Part shown: positions 13,401 through 19,433 of the stretch, in pieces
Numbering within the stretch: the first letter of the stretch is position 1
How the letters are laid out: every line of letters begins with the position of its first letter
Assembly: GCA_948470475.1 (NCBI GenBank)
Contig: OX419336.1
Location: 29,226,505-29,290,504 of the forward strand
Length of the DNA: 64,000 nucleotides
Reading direction: 5' to 3'
Origin: Galaxea fascicularis
Taxonomy: Eukaryota; Cnidaria; Anthozoa; Scleractinia; Euphylliidae
Translations under genes and position numbers: made by a program
The notes under the pieces: generated by a model
What the model was told of the DNA's origin: nothing
Database searches by the model: none
The model's input: only the letters and a program-made list of their open reading frames with translations

Positions 13401-16400
13401 CCGATGTATCATAATCGGGTGGTGATGAATAATATATGGACGCCGATGTATTATTATAGCTGGGCGATGAAACACTAAAGGCGGTCGATGAACTATGATT
13501 GGCGGCCTGTGAATAAGAACTGGCTGGCGATGAATTATGATTGGGGGACGATGAACTAGAATTGGTGGCCTGTGGAAGACGATAGGGTGACGGTGAACTA
13601 TTATATCCGGCCTGTGAACAACTATTGAAGGTCGGTGAATCATGTGGCTTGGTGGATGGTACAGTATCGGTGGCCTGTGAATTATAAGTAGTGTCTTTTT
13701 GGTGCTATTGGTGTTTTTGTCTGCATTTTCGTCTGGAGAAGAGGAGCTATCACTTTCCTTTCTACTACGTTTATACATTTGATATGGATTCTCACCTTGA
13801 AACTGGTTCCACGACTCTGAGACTGCTCTCTGTATCCTATCACCAGCACCCATGGGACTCCTTAAGTCATTGATGGATCGTTGAACTCTCATCAACACAC
13901 TGGCAGGGTCATCTGGAAGATCATTTAAGCCTAGATTCAAGACGGCGCTTGGTAGTTGATCTATAAAAGCTGGAATGAAATTGTGAAGGCTTCTTTGGAT
14001 TCGTGCACCGGGTCCAACAGAGTTCTTGTTATCTCGACTTTCCCACTGGCTATCTGCGAGCGAATCCCTTAATGCCCGTGTCATTCTGTGTAGTGCTCCG
14101 ATCCTTTCTTTATGTTCCTTGTCATTATATCCAGCTTTTTCTGTTCGATTCTTCCCTTTTCGGTTTCCCTTTCTTAGCTTTGTCGCTGTCTTGCTTTCTT
14201 TATCGTTTGTTTGATTTTTATCTTCAATATTGTTTATCTCGTTTCTACGGGAGCCTGTGACAGGAACTCTTGATTTTCCGAAAGCTCCTGTTCCAATCCC
14301 ATGCATAAAGATCTCTTCATGGGGCACACCTCTGTATGTGGCAATGTGGCGCACATGCGATGCGTATGGAACTACTACAGGTTTGGCCACCCAGGTGTCA
14401 TGCGAGTGTAAAACTGGCTGGTGAACCATGGGTGGAGGTTGGTGGAAAACTATAGGTGGCTGGTGATAAACAATGGCTGGTCGATGGACCACTACTGGAG
14501 GCTGGTGGTATACAATTGGAGCTCGGTAGAGAACTATAGGAGCACGATGGACTACTATATCTGGGCGATGGTAAATCTCCGGTGGTGGATGGTAAATGAT
14601 TGGTGGCCGGTGTATAACTACTGAGTTCTTTTTGTGTGCTCTTTCTGTAGTTTCCTTTGCCTTGTGGTAAAGAACTTTATAATTCTCATGAAGCTTTGTT
14701 CCCGTCTCCGTCTTATCTTTGCTTTTTGTTAATGTAGCGTGCTTTCTTTCTGTATGGCGACTTTTTTTCTTTGTTTTTGACTTCTTGCTCTTTTTCACAG
14801 TGGTCCTTGTGTCTCCCTCTTCTTCTTTCATTCTCTCATTTCGAGGTACTTTGGATTTCCCATAAGCCATGTAGTGAACAGCGCCACCATGTCCGTGGTA
14901 GTATGCATGTGGGATGTGGTACAAGTGTCCTACGTGGCGCATGCGTGTTGCGTATAGCCTGGCAACTGGTCTATGAATGTAGGTGTCATGTGACCTGAAA
15001 ACTGGTTGGTGTACGACAGGTGGCGGTTGGTGAAATATTAGGGGTGGCTGGTGATAGACAATTGCAGGTCGATGCACAATCACAGGAGGCTGGTGGTAAA
15101 TTATCGGTGCACGATGAATAACAATAGGAGCACGGTGCACAACTATTTCTGGACGATGGTAGATTTCTGGTGGTGGATGATAAATAACTGGAGGGCGTCG
15201 CACAATGACTGCATTTTTCTTCCCTCCCTTTTGAGTGGCTGTCTTCCTAGATTTCAAATTCAAAGTGCTGTTTTTCTTCCCATCATTCGAAGTAGGAGGA
15301 TGATGGGAGAGTGAATCTTTCTCTTGTTTGGTTGCATTCTTACCCCCGGTTATCTCATTTCTTTCAAATGCATGTTCATCATCTTGGTGGGTATGTTTTA
15401 AAATATGCGACTTATAAAAGCCGTGTTCTCCTGCAAAGTGGTGCACGGTGTAGGCATCAGGCACGCCAACGTAGGTGTGATGATGTAGGATACGTGATGA
15501 GTACGGAGTAACCACCGGGTGAGATATCCAGGTATCGTGAGATCTCAGTACCGGTTGATGCACCATTGGAGGCGGCTGATGGAATATTAGCGGCGGTTGG
15601 TGATAGACTATGGCGGGACGGTGAACAACCACTGGAGGCTGATGATAAAATATCGGTGCCCGATGAATCATTATTGGTGGTCGATGGACAACAATTATAG
15701 GCCGGTGATAAATCTCTGGGGGTGGGTGATATATTATTGGTGGTCTGTGTACCAAAACAGTGTTCTTTTTCCCCGCTTTCTCGCTGGATTCGTTCTTTGC
15801 TTTGTCATTGTTATCTAGACTTGCATTTTTGGACGCAGCTATTATTAAACTGGTATTTTCTGGAGACGTTGCGTCCTCATTTGTCGGCAGTTTTTCTATT
15901 TTTGATCTTTTGCCGATGGGTGGTGCTCTTCCAAACAGTGGATTGCCATAATTAGTAATGACATTAGGAACGCCCACGTAGTGCCCAAAGTCTCGCACTA
16001 CTGAACCGTGATGTGTGGCGTAGAACGTTGGATGGACAGTAAAAGAGTCGTGGGAATACAGCAGTGGCTGACTTACTGCCGGGGGAGGCTGATGGAATAC
16101 AATCGGTGGTTGATGGTACACCACGGCTGGTCGATGAACAATAACTGGCGGCTGGTGATAAATAATGGGTGGCCTGTGGATCACAAGTGGAGGGCGATGG
16201 ACGACTATGTCTGGCCTGTGATAAATTTCAGGTGGAGGATGGTAAATTATAGGGGGACGGTTGACAACAACGTCTTTCTTCCGCTTCTTTTCTGTTCCGT
16301 TTTTTGAATCATCAGTGGCTCGCTTGACTTTCTGGTTCCAAATGCTATGAAGGTATTCTCTGTAATCTGCAACACTGTCCCTTTTAGTCATACTGCCTTC

Positions 16401-19400
16401 AATCATATTTTTGTAGCTCAACTTTGCCCTTGCTCCATCGCTTGATGTAATAAAATCGTAATCATCGTGAACATTTCTTTTGTTCAAGTGGTTAGCTTTC
16501 CACAAGGACGTAAAGTACGCCATATAATCGGTAAAACTGTCGCGTTTTGTTTTCTTGTGAAGGGTAGAGTTCTTGGCCTTTGTAGTATTCTTGTGTGGTA
16601 CATTTCCTTTTCTGTAGGAACAGTGTCCACCATGACATCCCTCACCATAACTACCAGCGTAAACGTGAGATGGTATTCCATAATATGTTTTCTCGTGAGA
16701 AACTGTGGATGCTGTATGGTACACCACAGGCTTTGTCACCCATGTGTCGTGAGAGTGCAAAATTGGTTGATGGACCATTGGCGGGGGCTGGTGGAAGACT
16801 ATTGGTGGCTGATGGTAGATGATTGCTGGGCGGTGAACAACAACGGGAGGCTGATGGTAAATTATAGGCGGACGGTGCAACATGATGGGTGCACGATGAA
16901 CTACAATATCAGGCCGGTGATAAATTTCAGGAGGTGGGTGATATATGATCGGTGGACGATGCATTACAATTTCATTCTTCCGCTTTCCTTTTACTTCTTT
17001 TGTATGCTGAGCGTGGAGACGCGAGGTGCGCTGTTCACGAGGACTTTTTTCTTCAATGTCCTTTTTTTCTGCTGTCACGGAGAACGATTTTAAATTCCTA
17101 CGAAACTGGTGCTTTTCTTGTGCTTTTGCAGTCAACGAATTCAGTCGGTGATAACGTTTAAGTGTTTTTTCCCAGCTTTTTAAATTTATCTTTGCTTTCT
17201 TTGGGCTGCTAAGGAATTGCGTGTTCTCAAGATTCTCTTTTGAGTCTTTGTTGTTATCCTGTTTAGTTTGATCGTGTGAATAATCTTTCTTTGTCTGATC
17301 CTTCAATTTCTTTCCAGAAAGAATAGCAGTCTTCTTAAATGCTCTTCTTGGCGCCTCGACTGGGAAGTTTCTGGGTCCAAAAGGTCTTTTCATCCCCCGA
17401 GTTTGTCCAACGGCTTCCATACTTCCCAAACCACCGTTTAGTCCTCCAGAAAAGCCTTCCATGGCAGCCATTTGTCCCGGGGAATTGAAGCCCATCGTCC
17501 TCATACTGCTTATCCCACTGAATGGTCCACTTATTCCGTTAATTCCATTTAGGTTACTCAGTCCATTCATTCCAAAGAGCGCTGCGTTCATTCCTCCTAG
17601 TAAGCCAGGTGGTGGGTTTCCATCAACGTTTATAGGTGGTGGCATTGGCGTTATGATGTTCTGTCGCTGAGCGAACTGTTGCCCTGGTCCAAGGGGTAAT
17701 TGAGGCATTGTTCCTTCTTCTGGTGCTACGCCCATCGGAGGTGCGGAATCCATGTCATTCATTATCGGTATATTGTTGTTGTTGTAAAATTGACGTCGAT
17801 ACGGACCATTCATATGCCTAAAACGCCGTTTATGACGTCTTCGCCTGTGAAATTTTGAAAAATCCTCCGGTTCTTCCAGTCGGGATCTTTCATACAAATA
17901 TGAGTCACGATAATGGTGTGGAAACCTGTGAGGGTACCAAAAGGGTAAACGGCGGCGATAGAAAGGTGCTTCTTCATAAAAGCTTTCAAAACCGTGCCTC
18001 TCAGGGTAGGAATGATAAGGGTTGAAGAAATGGCGTCGGTGGAAATGTCCATATGACCTACGATATCCGGGGAACCAGTGGTGATGGTGAAAAGGTGGAT
18101 AATGATAATGGCCGAAAAAGGATCGTTCCTGTGCCCCCGATGCGGGGTGAGAACCTGGGCGTGAAACCACCTGTAATGAGGCAGGTTTGGCTTTAACTTT
18201 TACCCCGGCCGAGTTAGCGTTTATCTCAAGATCAGCAGATTTGTCATCGACTTGAAAGTGACCAACCTCAGGCCCACTGGCGGGTTTAGTTTCTGCGTCT
18301 CTTTCCGAGTATGAGTCATGTTCAGGTTCTCTGTGAGAGTGAGTTGTCACAATTTCTGATCCACTATTTCCCAAAGCGTCTCGAACCGGTTCAGCAGGTT
18401 CACTATCTGTTTGAGATGCAGGGTTAGGGGGTTTGGTTTCTTGATCCGATGGCTGGAATTTAGCCGGTGCACTATTTGTAGTAGGAGATGACGATCTTTG
18501 ATCACCTGAAATAACACCTGAAGTTTCAGCTTTCGCTTCTGCGACTTTATTTGTATCGGAATCTACCTGTTGATTGTTCAAGCTATTCGTATTTGTAGTC
18601 TGAGTTTCTTGCTGATTTGTTTTTGTACTTGGGGCAACTCCCTTAGCCAGTGATACAGATTTTGCACCGCTCTTGTCATTCGGAACTCCACCCAGGTTAT
18701 TTTCTATATTATCAGCCTCTTTAATGCTCCGAACTTGTGCATTTTCATCAGCGGACCTGCTCGAGTCTGCCTTTCTTTCCACATCACTCTCATTGTTTTT
18801 GTTTTCATTACCTGAATCCGCGCTCAGATTTGCTGTCACAGAATCAGCTTTATCTTGCGCTGCCATAACTTTATTGTTATCCATAGCCTCTTGTTTGTTT
18901 GCGGAGTGGTTCTCGTTCTCGTTCTCGTCCTGATGTTCTTCGCTTGATTCACTTTGTGTTAACGAATGGTGTGTGTCACTTTCCTTGGAATTGTTCATAA
19001 CAGAACCATCATCAACAGCTTTCGTGTTCTCTTCCGCAGTGATACCGACTGATCCACTATTAGGCTGATCGACGTTTGACCGAACCTTCTCATCGTTGTT
19101 TACGAGTGGGAGGTCCAAGCCAGAATTTGAAGTCAAGGCTTGTATTGGCGTTTCAATACCCTGTCGCTTTCGAGCTGTTACAGTTAACGTTCTTTCGTCT
19201 TCCTCTTCAGTAGGACTTCTCTTCTTCCTTTCTACATATTCCCCCTTTTTATAGTTTATAAGTTCTGGCCAATCTCTTTCATGAACACCTCCAAGGTTAC
19301 CTGCTGTATATGTACTTAGAACGTCTTGTCTTCGATATGGCTTTGCTTCCGTTGGCGAGCGGTGAAATTGAAGAAAAAGTAAAACACCAAGTACTAAAGT

Positions 19401-19433
19401 CGCCAGAATATTTGGCGGCGACCAGCCAAACAT
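1428..19433 (-). CDS. Giant secreted His/Pro-rich repeat preproprotein, 6,001 aa, single exon
   Basis: One uninterrupted 18-kb reading frame from ATG (19431-19433) to TAG (1428-1430). Residues 1-30 form a signal peptide (hydrophobic LATLVLGVLLFLQF, likely cut after TEA). Residues about 60-430 are Ser/Glu/Asn/Asp-rich and disordered; 440-540 are His/Tyr/Arg-rich; 540-800 Gly/Met/Asn-rich. Residues about 810-4240 hold 18 modules of about 195 aa: a core with RPPIIYHPPPEIYHRP-like text followed by repeated HRPP/YHQPP/FHQPP units and an SHDTY-P end, then a Tyr/Gly/His stretch, a (F/Y)GKSxV motif, and a Lys-rich linker. Residues 4300-6001 carry about a dozen units of the form P-x-V-S-I-N-V-E-T-x-K-S-x-I-P followed by KRQ. 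The many KR sites suggest maturation into small peptides or domains; the X-H-X-P pattern could bind metal or cross-link. Both are inference. I do not recognise the family. A spliced 3' extension is possible (see 270-361). Confidence 0.9.
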   Translation of the reverse strand: MFGWSPPNILATLVLGVLLFLQFHRSPTEAKPYRRQDVLSTYTAGNLGGVHERDWPELINYKKGEYVERKKRSPTEEEDERTLTVTARKRQGIETPIQALTSNSGLDLPLVNNDEKVRSNVDQPNSGSVGITAEENTKAVDDGSVMNNSKESDTHHSLTQSESSEEHQDENENENHSANKQEAMDNNKVMAAQDKADSVTANLSADSGNENKNNESDVERKADSSRSADENAQVRSIKEADNIENNLGGVPNDKSGAKSVSLAKGVAPSTKTNQQETQTTNTNSLNNQQVDSDTNKVAEAKAETSGVISGDQRSSSPTTNSAPAKFQPSDQETKPPNPASQTDSEPAEPVRDALGNSGSEIVTTHSHREPEHDSYSERDAETKPASGPEVGHFQVDDKSADLEINANSAGVKVKAKPASLQVVSRPGSHPASGAQERSFFGHYHYPPFHHHHWFPGYRRSYGHFHRRHFFNPYHSYPERHGFESFYEEAPFYRRRLPFWYPHRFPHHYRDSYLYERSRLEEPEDFSKFHRRRRHKRRFRHMNGPYRRQFYNNNNIPIMNDMDSAPPMGVAPEEGTMPQLPLGPGQQFAQRQNIITPMPPPINVDGNPPPGLLGGMNAALFGMNGLSNLNGINGISGPFSGISSMRTMGFNSPGQMAAMEGFSGGLNGGLGSMEAVGQTRGMKRPFGPRNFPVEAPRRAFKKTAILSGKKLKDQTKKDYSHDQTKQDNNKDSKENLENTQFLSSPKKAKINLKSWEKTLKRYHRLNSLTAKAQEKHQFRRNLKSFSVTAEKKDIEEKSPREQRTSRLHAQHTKEVKGKRKNEIVMHRPPIIYHPPPEIYHRPDIVVHRAPIMLHRPPIIYHQPPVVVHRPAIIYHQPPIVFHQPPPMVHQPILHSHDTWVTKPVVYHTASTVSHEKTYYGIPSHVYAGSYGEGCHGGHCSYRKGNVPHKNTTKAKNSTLHKKTKRDSFTDYMAYFTSLWKANHLNKRNVHDDYDFITSSDGARAKLSYKNMIEGSMTKRDSVADYREYLHSIWNQKVKRATDDSKNGTEKKRKKDVVVNRPPIIYHPPPEIYHRPDIVVHRPPLVIHRPPIIYHQPPVIVHRPAVVYHQPPIVFHQPPPAVSQPLLYSHDSFTVHPTFYATHHGSVVRDFGHYVGVPNVITNYGNPLFGRAPPIGKRSKIEKLPTNEDATSPENTSLIIAASKNASLDNNDKAKNESSEKAGKKNTVLVHRPPIIYHPPPEIYHRPIIVVHRPPIMIHRAPIFYHQPPVVVHRPAIVYHQPPLIFHQPPPMVHQPVLRSHDTWISHPVVTPYSSRILHHHTYVGVPDAYTVHHFAGEHGFYKSHILKHTHQDDEHAFERNEITGGKNATKQEKDSLSHHPPTSNDGKKNSTLNLKSRKTATQKGGKKNAVIVRRPPVIYHPPPEIYHRPEIVVHRAPIVIHRAPIIYHQPPVIVHRPAIVYHQPPLIFHQPPPVVHQPVFRSHDTYIHRPVARLYATRMRHVGHLYHIPHAYYHGHGGAVHYMAYGKSKVPRNERMKEEEGDTRTTVKKSKKSKTKKKSRHTERKHATLTKSKDKTETGTKLHENYKVLYHKAKETTERAHKKNSVVIHRPPIIYHPPPEIYHRPDIVVHRAPIVLYRAPIVYHQPPVVVHRPAIVYHQPPIVFHQPPPMVHQPVLHSHDTWVAKPVVVPYASHVRHIATYRGVPHEEIFMHGIGTGAFGKSRVPVTGSRRNEINNIEDKNQTNDKESKTATKLRKGNRKGKNRTEKAGYNDKEHKERIGALHRMTRALRDSLADSQWESRDNKNSVGPGARIQRSLHNFIPAFIDQLPSAVLNLGLNDLPDDPASVLMRVQRSINDLRSPMGAGDRIQRAVSESWNQFQGENPYQMYKRSRKESDSSSSPDENADKNTNSTKKTLLIIHRPPILYHPPSHMIHRPSIVVHRPDIIVHRHPIVFHRPPILVHRPPIIIHRQPVLIHRPPIIVHRPPLVFHRPAIIIHRRPYIIHHHPIMIHRPPIIIHRGPQMIIHHSHLIHHYPMHMIHMHCPGCGFGKSTVARLQANGTDQDYIKTSNSDRLHKDSTVMDNQWKGSNLPKRSVADKKLKKSSKEEDHHKKTKDGHKKKKDVVVNRPPIIYHPPPEVYHRPDIVVHRAPILIHRPPIVYHQPPVVVHRPAVVYHQPPIVFHQPAPAVNQPLLFSHDSFVVHPMAFASHMGSVVNDAGHYVGLPHGGVTNYPGSIPHGPTGHIFPSLNTPSWSRRAEVSKPQSKKSAKGVDEKHRKYRKRSLDINDSKNRKAKGSSDMPMKQNSKQTKGERKNKVIVARPPMIYHPPAEIYDRPDIIVHRPDIVIHQPSVVYHQPSVVVHRAPVVYHQPPVVFHQPAPMVSQPIYHAHDTYVAQPVYHPHESHIAHSATYVGAPHYYPGYNSYGWGLPGNEPSAYIQPMPQIPQYGYTTAPVHAGFGYTPSSPLVGNAVGRSSVENNKKTRSKNKDDNNKSRRRRSASLSKRHLHQQHHYYHHHHNHHLHHHAHHHHGSKRFYHLRPISSFARVGHRKHIVIIHRPPLIYHPPPKVYHQPDIVMHLPPLVYHRPAIMFQQPPTIVHHPAIVYHQPPVVFHNPPSIVHTPVIHSQMVSPPLQHIMIPPSSLMHSVGNYLGPVESGPAYGKSHIEKTDAEIDSLKVQSENHGETKRQDQKAKYDNKREVSTEPKRRTKDKKGTKKQNVDLVVHQPAIVYHPPPDIFDKPPVVMHQPPMVVQRPPILIHRAPVIVHRPPVIIHRPPIVLHHTAPLYHVVHGHSFHPMRYVFGRSKVQGWKKRRAKVKNSSEKRGERKSQTDGGNTKTVERKNTVLVHRPPMIYHPPPEIYDKPDVIVHRPDIVIHRPSIVYHQPSVVVHRPAIIYRQPPVVFHQPPPMVRQPVMHAHDSYVAHPVPVPFASHIQHAATYVGAPHYFNPQHFSGFGGYLGHAFGKSIVAKIKNKHRSDTQERKTTKQTRDVNSKATRLKKPRSHPKGHKKNKVIMYRPALIYHPPPEIYDKPDVIVHRPDIVIHRPSIVYHQPSVVVHRPPIIYKAPSIIFHQPPPLVSQPIMHSHDTYIAHPVAVPYSSHFHHTSTYVGSPHYYPGGWNYGWNQPYPYGFTWTPRHAFGLAYGKSNVPATKPKSSNHHKSENKDKTKREATHESKERDKIKSAEKSKKKNQVVMQRPPLIYHPPPEVYHKPDLIVHRPDIVIHRPSVVYHQPSEVVHRPPVLYRQPPIIFHQPSPMVSQLVLHAHDTYVAHPFFTPYSSAIYHDGSYLGTPQVYTGGWGEHGYGFPHAFGKSEVKKAPSKQTRHNHKGDDAKRTRKTLEKEIKEAEDTFKLQNDTKQVTQGKKKNVVIMRRPPLIYHPPPEVYHKPDVIMHRPDVVIHRPSIVFHQPSVVVHRPPIIYQQPPVIFHQPSPMVHQPILHSHDTYLAQPNFVPFTSHLRHAGSYVGAPHFYPGDWGLRGHGYGFRHAFGKSKVQKGPKKELKTKSGKEKNNVNDANQTKRSLQLAKEFPEPNKHETKEKGATAGHKKNLVIMRRPPLVYHPPPEIYHKPDIILHRPDIVIHRPSVVFHQPSVVVHRPPVIYHQPPVVFHQPSPMVHQPIFHSHETYVAHPHFVPYLSHLTHAGSYVGAPHFFPGHWGSGHFRGHAYGKSKVEQGNKKVNGKTATTSEKSQDSEHVKTKREAKHRDLHHDLPEDHEKSKRKHQNMNLKGEKGGKRVVQLHPEKENKKLHHKAHRKNLVVIQRPELIYHPPPEIYDRPNIIVHRPDVVIHQPSVVYHQPSVVVHRPPIIYNPPPVVFHQPAPMVHQPMYTSHDIYQSHPHFVPYTSHIKHAQTYVGAPHYYPGGWGYGYGYSGNLIPQDTGFNRWSGYRDPGYLSSLYRPNYLVPKGMAMPSVVRSQSRSAFVKSDVQKHHEKADDSKKSDDVGKNSHHYDKKERKRNRRSQESGKKLHQKVHKTNEGDKKNVVILRRPPLVYHPPPEVYHKPDVVLHRPDVVIHQPSVVFHQPSVVVHRPPVVYRQPPVVFHQPAPMVNQPILHAHENYLAHPALLPYESHIHHTSTYMGAPEYFHGYGHAFGKSDVLRHKSHYQKQNKETRRKNKIGREEKRKISKGKVFHPQEEKDENASRKNDIVVSRPPIIYHPPPEIYHRPDIVVHRAPIVLHRPPIIYHQPPVVVHRPAVVYHQPPIVFHQPPPTVHQPILHSHDSFVVHPAARFFPQGSTVTHSMSYVGIPSHVLHGDEYAFHHFHRSHIEHSGKDTSFKKPSTTHVAKSTISKVPTTNKENTETTITDQTQKKTLRSTIRNHRVNKRQLIGSHSLFGSLSPINSMHNSPNSVEKNEKLSTIPGNSSNREKNNAKRQLILPESAENVLHNSLPSVYNTMEMEALQNQALGTTDNFPESNGVDEVHLPGFPSNVPPLQGLERSGVGRVPFLLQHYLQSAPKDNSPDVRIHVETTKSSIPLRARAKRQIFPLYQQQVPSQVTPVLYQSPRLESLGGAVHTATPASIYPLFSPYHATAEPYHSLGITSPLQHRPRVNINVQSIRSTIPGLNHIIKKRSENKKTKRQFLAVVPPLSPGLPIGFGPGFMSPPFSSYSALSRFPYSFLPRLDYPEESDPDETTLPNVMPLLRYPSSIPHTPYSLLQEDEDNDSPSFNPVVPYLTALYNNYLGYSFYHHHRKPKVHVEVHASKSQIPKATENTRNVHSRIVKRQLYNYLPTSSLIADRYPLPALNYGLQGFHQNSPHVSINVETVKRQGIPSAVKDRRSPVARKLKQHEETTTGDKRDELLQQGGNGQEITPYQGNSNFMATSDNQYVSTSESNQPPQEITPSETERIQTLSQQPQLMPQSDVQQQEQELDQQGQQQLDQQEQQQDLAQQQQQQQQQQLTFPNQPAVVPLQAQQPVFRGPPTPLQLPMQLPLQPAFNEPVVAPFTAPVQSVIPNAFPGVSSNPTAEQSTIQQQSDTVDGQPKHTTINVNVAAKSIVPEKTPKKRNKSGKRQFVPSQLQYVHKKPEIESASRKREKISLLTRFPAMQVLPQTFKQDGVMMPAFNTLPVNHRVKPNGMLLEELQMQKKHHIPRKHKIDLHGTQRSKLNNLQQKPKENARKRQFYIVPQSMLPAQPDMLKTQSSIRSRPKISVSVEVNKRFSAFPQRKYHSQQEDVKRGLYRQQNKSKRQVYGIIQFPQASQASVANTPLMPQIPLEYQRPRVSVHVESAKKTLTEEAIKREQNNKEKRQIYGLSELPNGGMMQPFPVASQTQPLRYFPRAMHSPHVSINVVASKRSGEDTQDDIQKRQVLGLQPSSEDSLQQVQETVPIGQATYQDNEIAQEEASQSPIQEQEQQQDVQELPTQGIHSEAALNVNTLNERPRVSVHVEASKRGENGKKQRDTTDVKRSAKEKTGDKRQLQQADQVQNFEQNVQEQGTFANAQQDVGEQEQQVSPPLAFLSPTNQKHQIQPIQPVMLPFLQPQQEKAGPKVSISVETSKSSILKHNDRANEYRPEQKKKRQLFGTVPLLSSLGQNTAPGSLRMRMKARSSVPVSGGSADDEKDYRLQKRQFYNFLGGQQEQTIPNQAIQDTTETEQQQQDIPIQPFQQMQLSQMNLQEASELESNNKYPGQIEIPVNSEQSSTSPIQSESALSPFSKALRPHVSINVQTAKSQVPTAVTTTTTILQNSQSNPLDHEKKKFKRQFEILGGNGGIIERRRGPKFLTAPPLKKARAGSLLGLSSSLGKSVEVFPDQIANLVAGGAAGRKRPRLGGIQIDSPPSVGALPVKGSIGPLGGTLASEVNAPAIIQDNAAEAFAPFAQEPEVTGGRPFLPPSGIAGPPIDALGKGENGELPLADAPFGRPQILPLPAINQAVVQNLPFTDAAAPPPERPLLLPPRVLPVAPIVPLAPPMGVIPPAAPPPVPTMDEASPMFQHVPQMNPVLPPVMPMPLPNLPNLTPHQPLPPLPSPERLFPQSDDDKPSVHVNVETSRSNVPDTKPHSKKQAKGQASRG
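1430..6480 (-). repeat. C-terminal array of KRQ / VSINVETxKSxIP units
   Basis: In the last 1,700 residues of the giant protein, a unit recurs about 12 times: (R/S/K)P-x-V-x-(I/V)-(N/H/S)-V-E-x-x-(K/R)-S-x-(I/V)-P, a polar spacer, a dibasic KR, then Gln and a hydrophobic/Pro-rich block (for example KRQLYNYL, KRQFVPS, KRQVYGII, KRQIYGL, KRQFYNFL). Cleavage after KR would leave N-terminal Gln, which commonly cyclises to pyroglutamate. No Gly-Lys/Arg amidation signal follows, so a classical amidated neuropeptide precursor is unlikely. Confidence 0.8.
4760..4792 (-). repeat. CAA/CAG repeat encoding poly-Gln
   Basis: A short trinucleotide run codes about 11 consecutive Gln residues in a Gln-rich part of the giant protein's C-terminal array. 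Such runs vary in length between individuals. Confidence 0.85.
6970..16990 (-). repeat. 18 tandem His/Pro-rich modules inside the giant gene
   Basis: Module cores are centred near 16930, 16235, 15725, 15175, 14585, 13645, 13030, 12450, 11745, 11245, 10880, 10380, 9835, 9315, 8770, 8150, 7470 and 6985, a mean spacing of about 585 bp. The core of about 75 aa is well conserved, while the linker (Tyr/Gly then Lys/Arg/Glu) varies in length and sequence. Module 6 (near 13400-13690) is a variant with a longer run of HRPPI units and no YHQPP half. Modules 9 and 10 (near 11600-11800 and 11100-11290) are shortened. This describes protein-level repeats; DNA identity is mostly diverged except for the block noted at 10273-10376 and 10777-10880. 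Confidence 0.9.
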
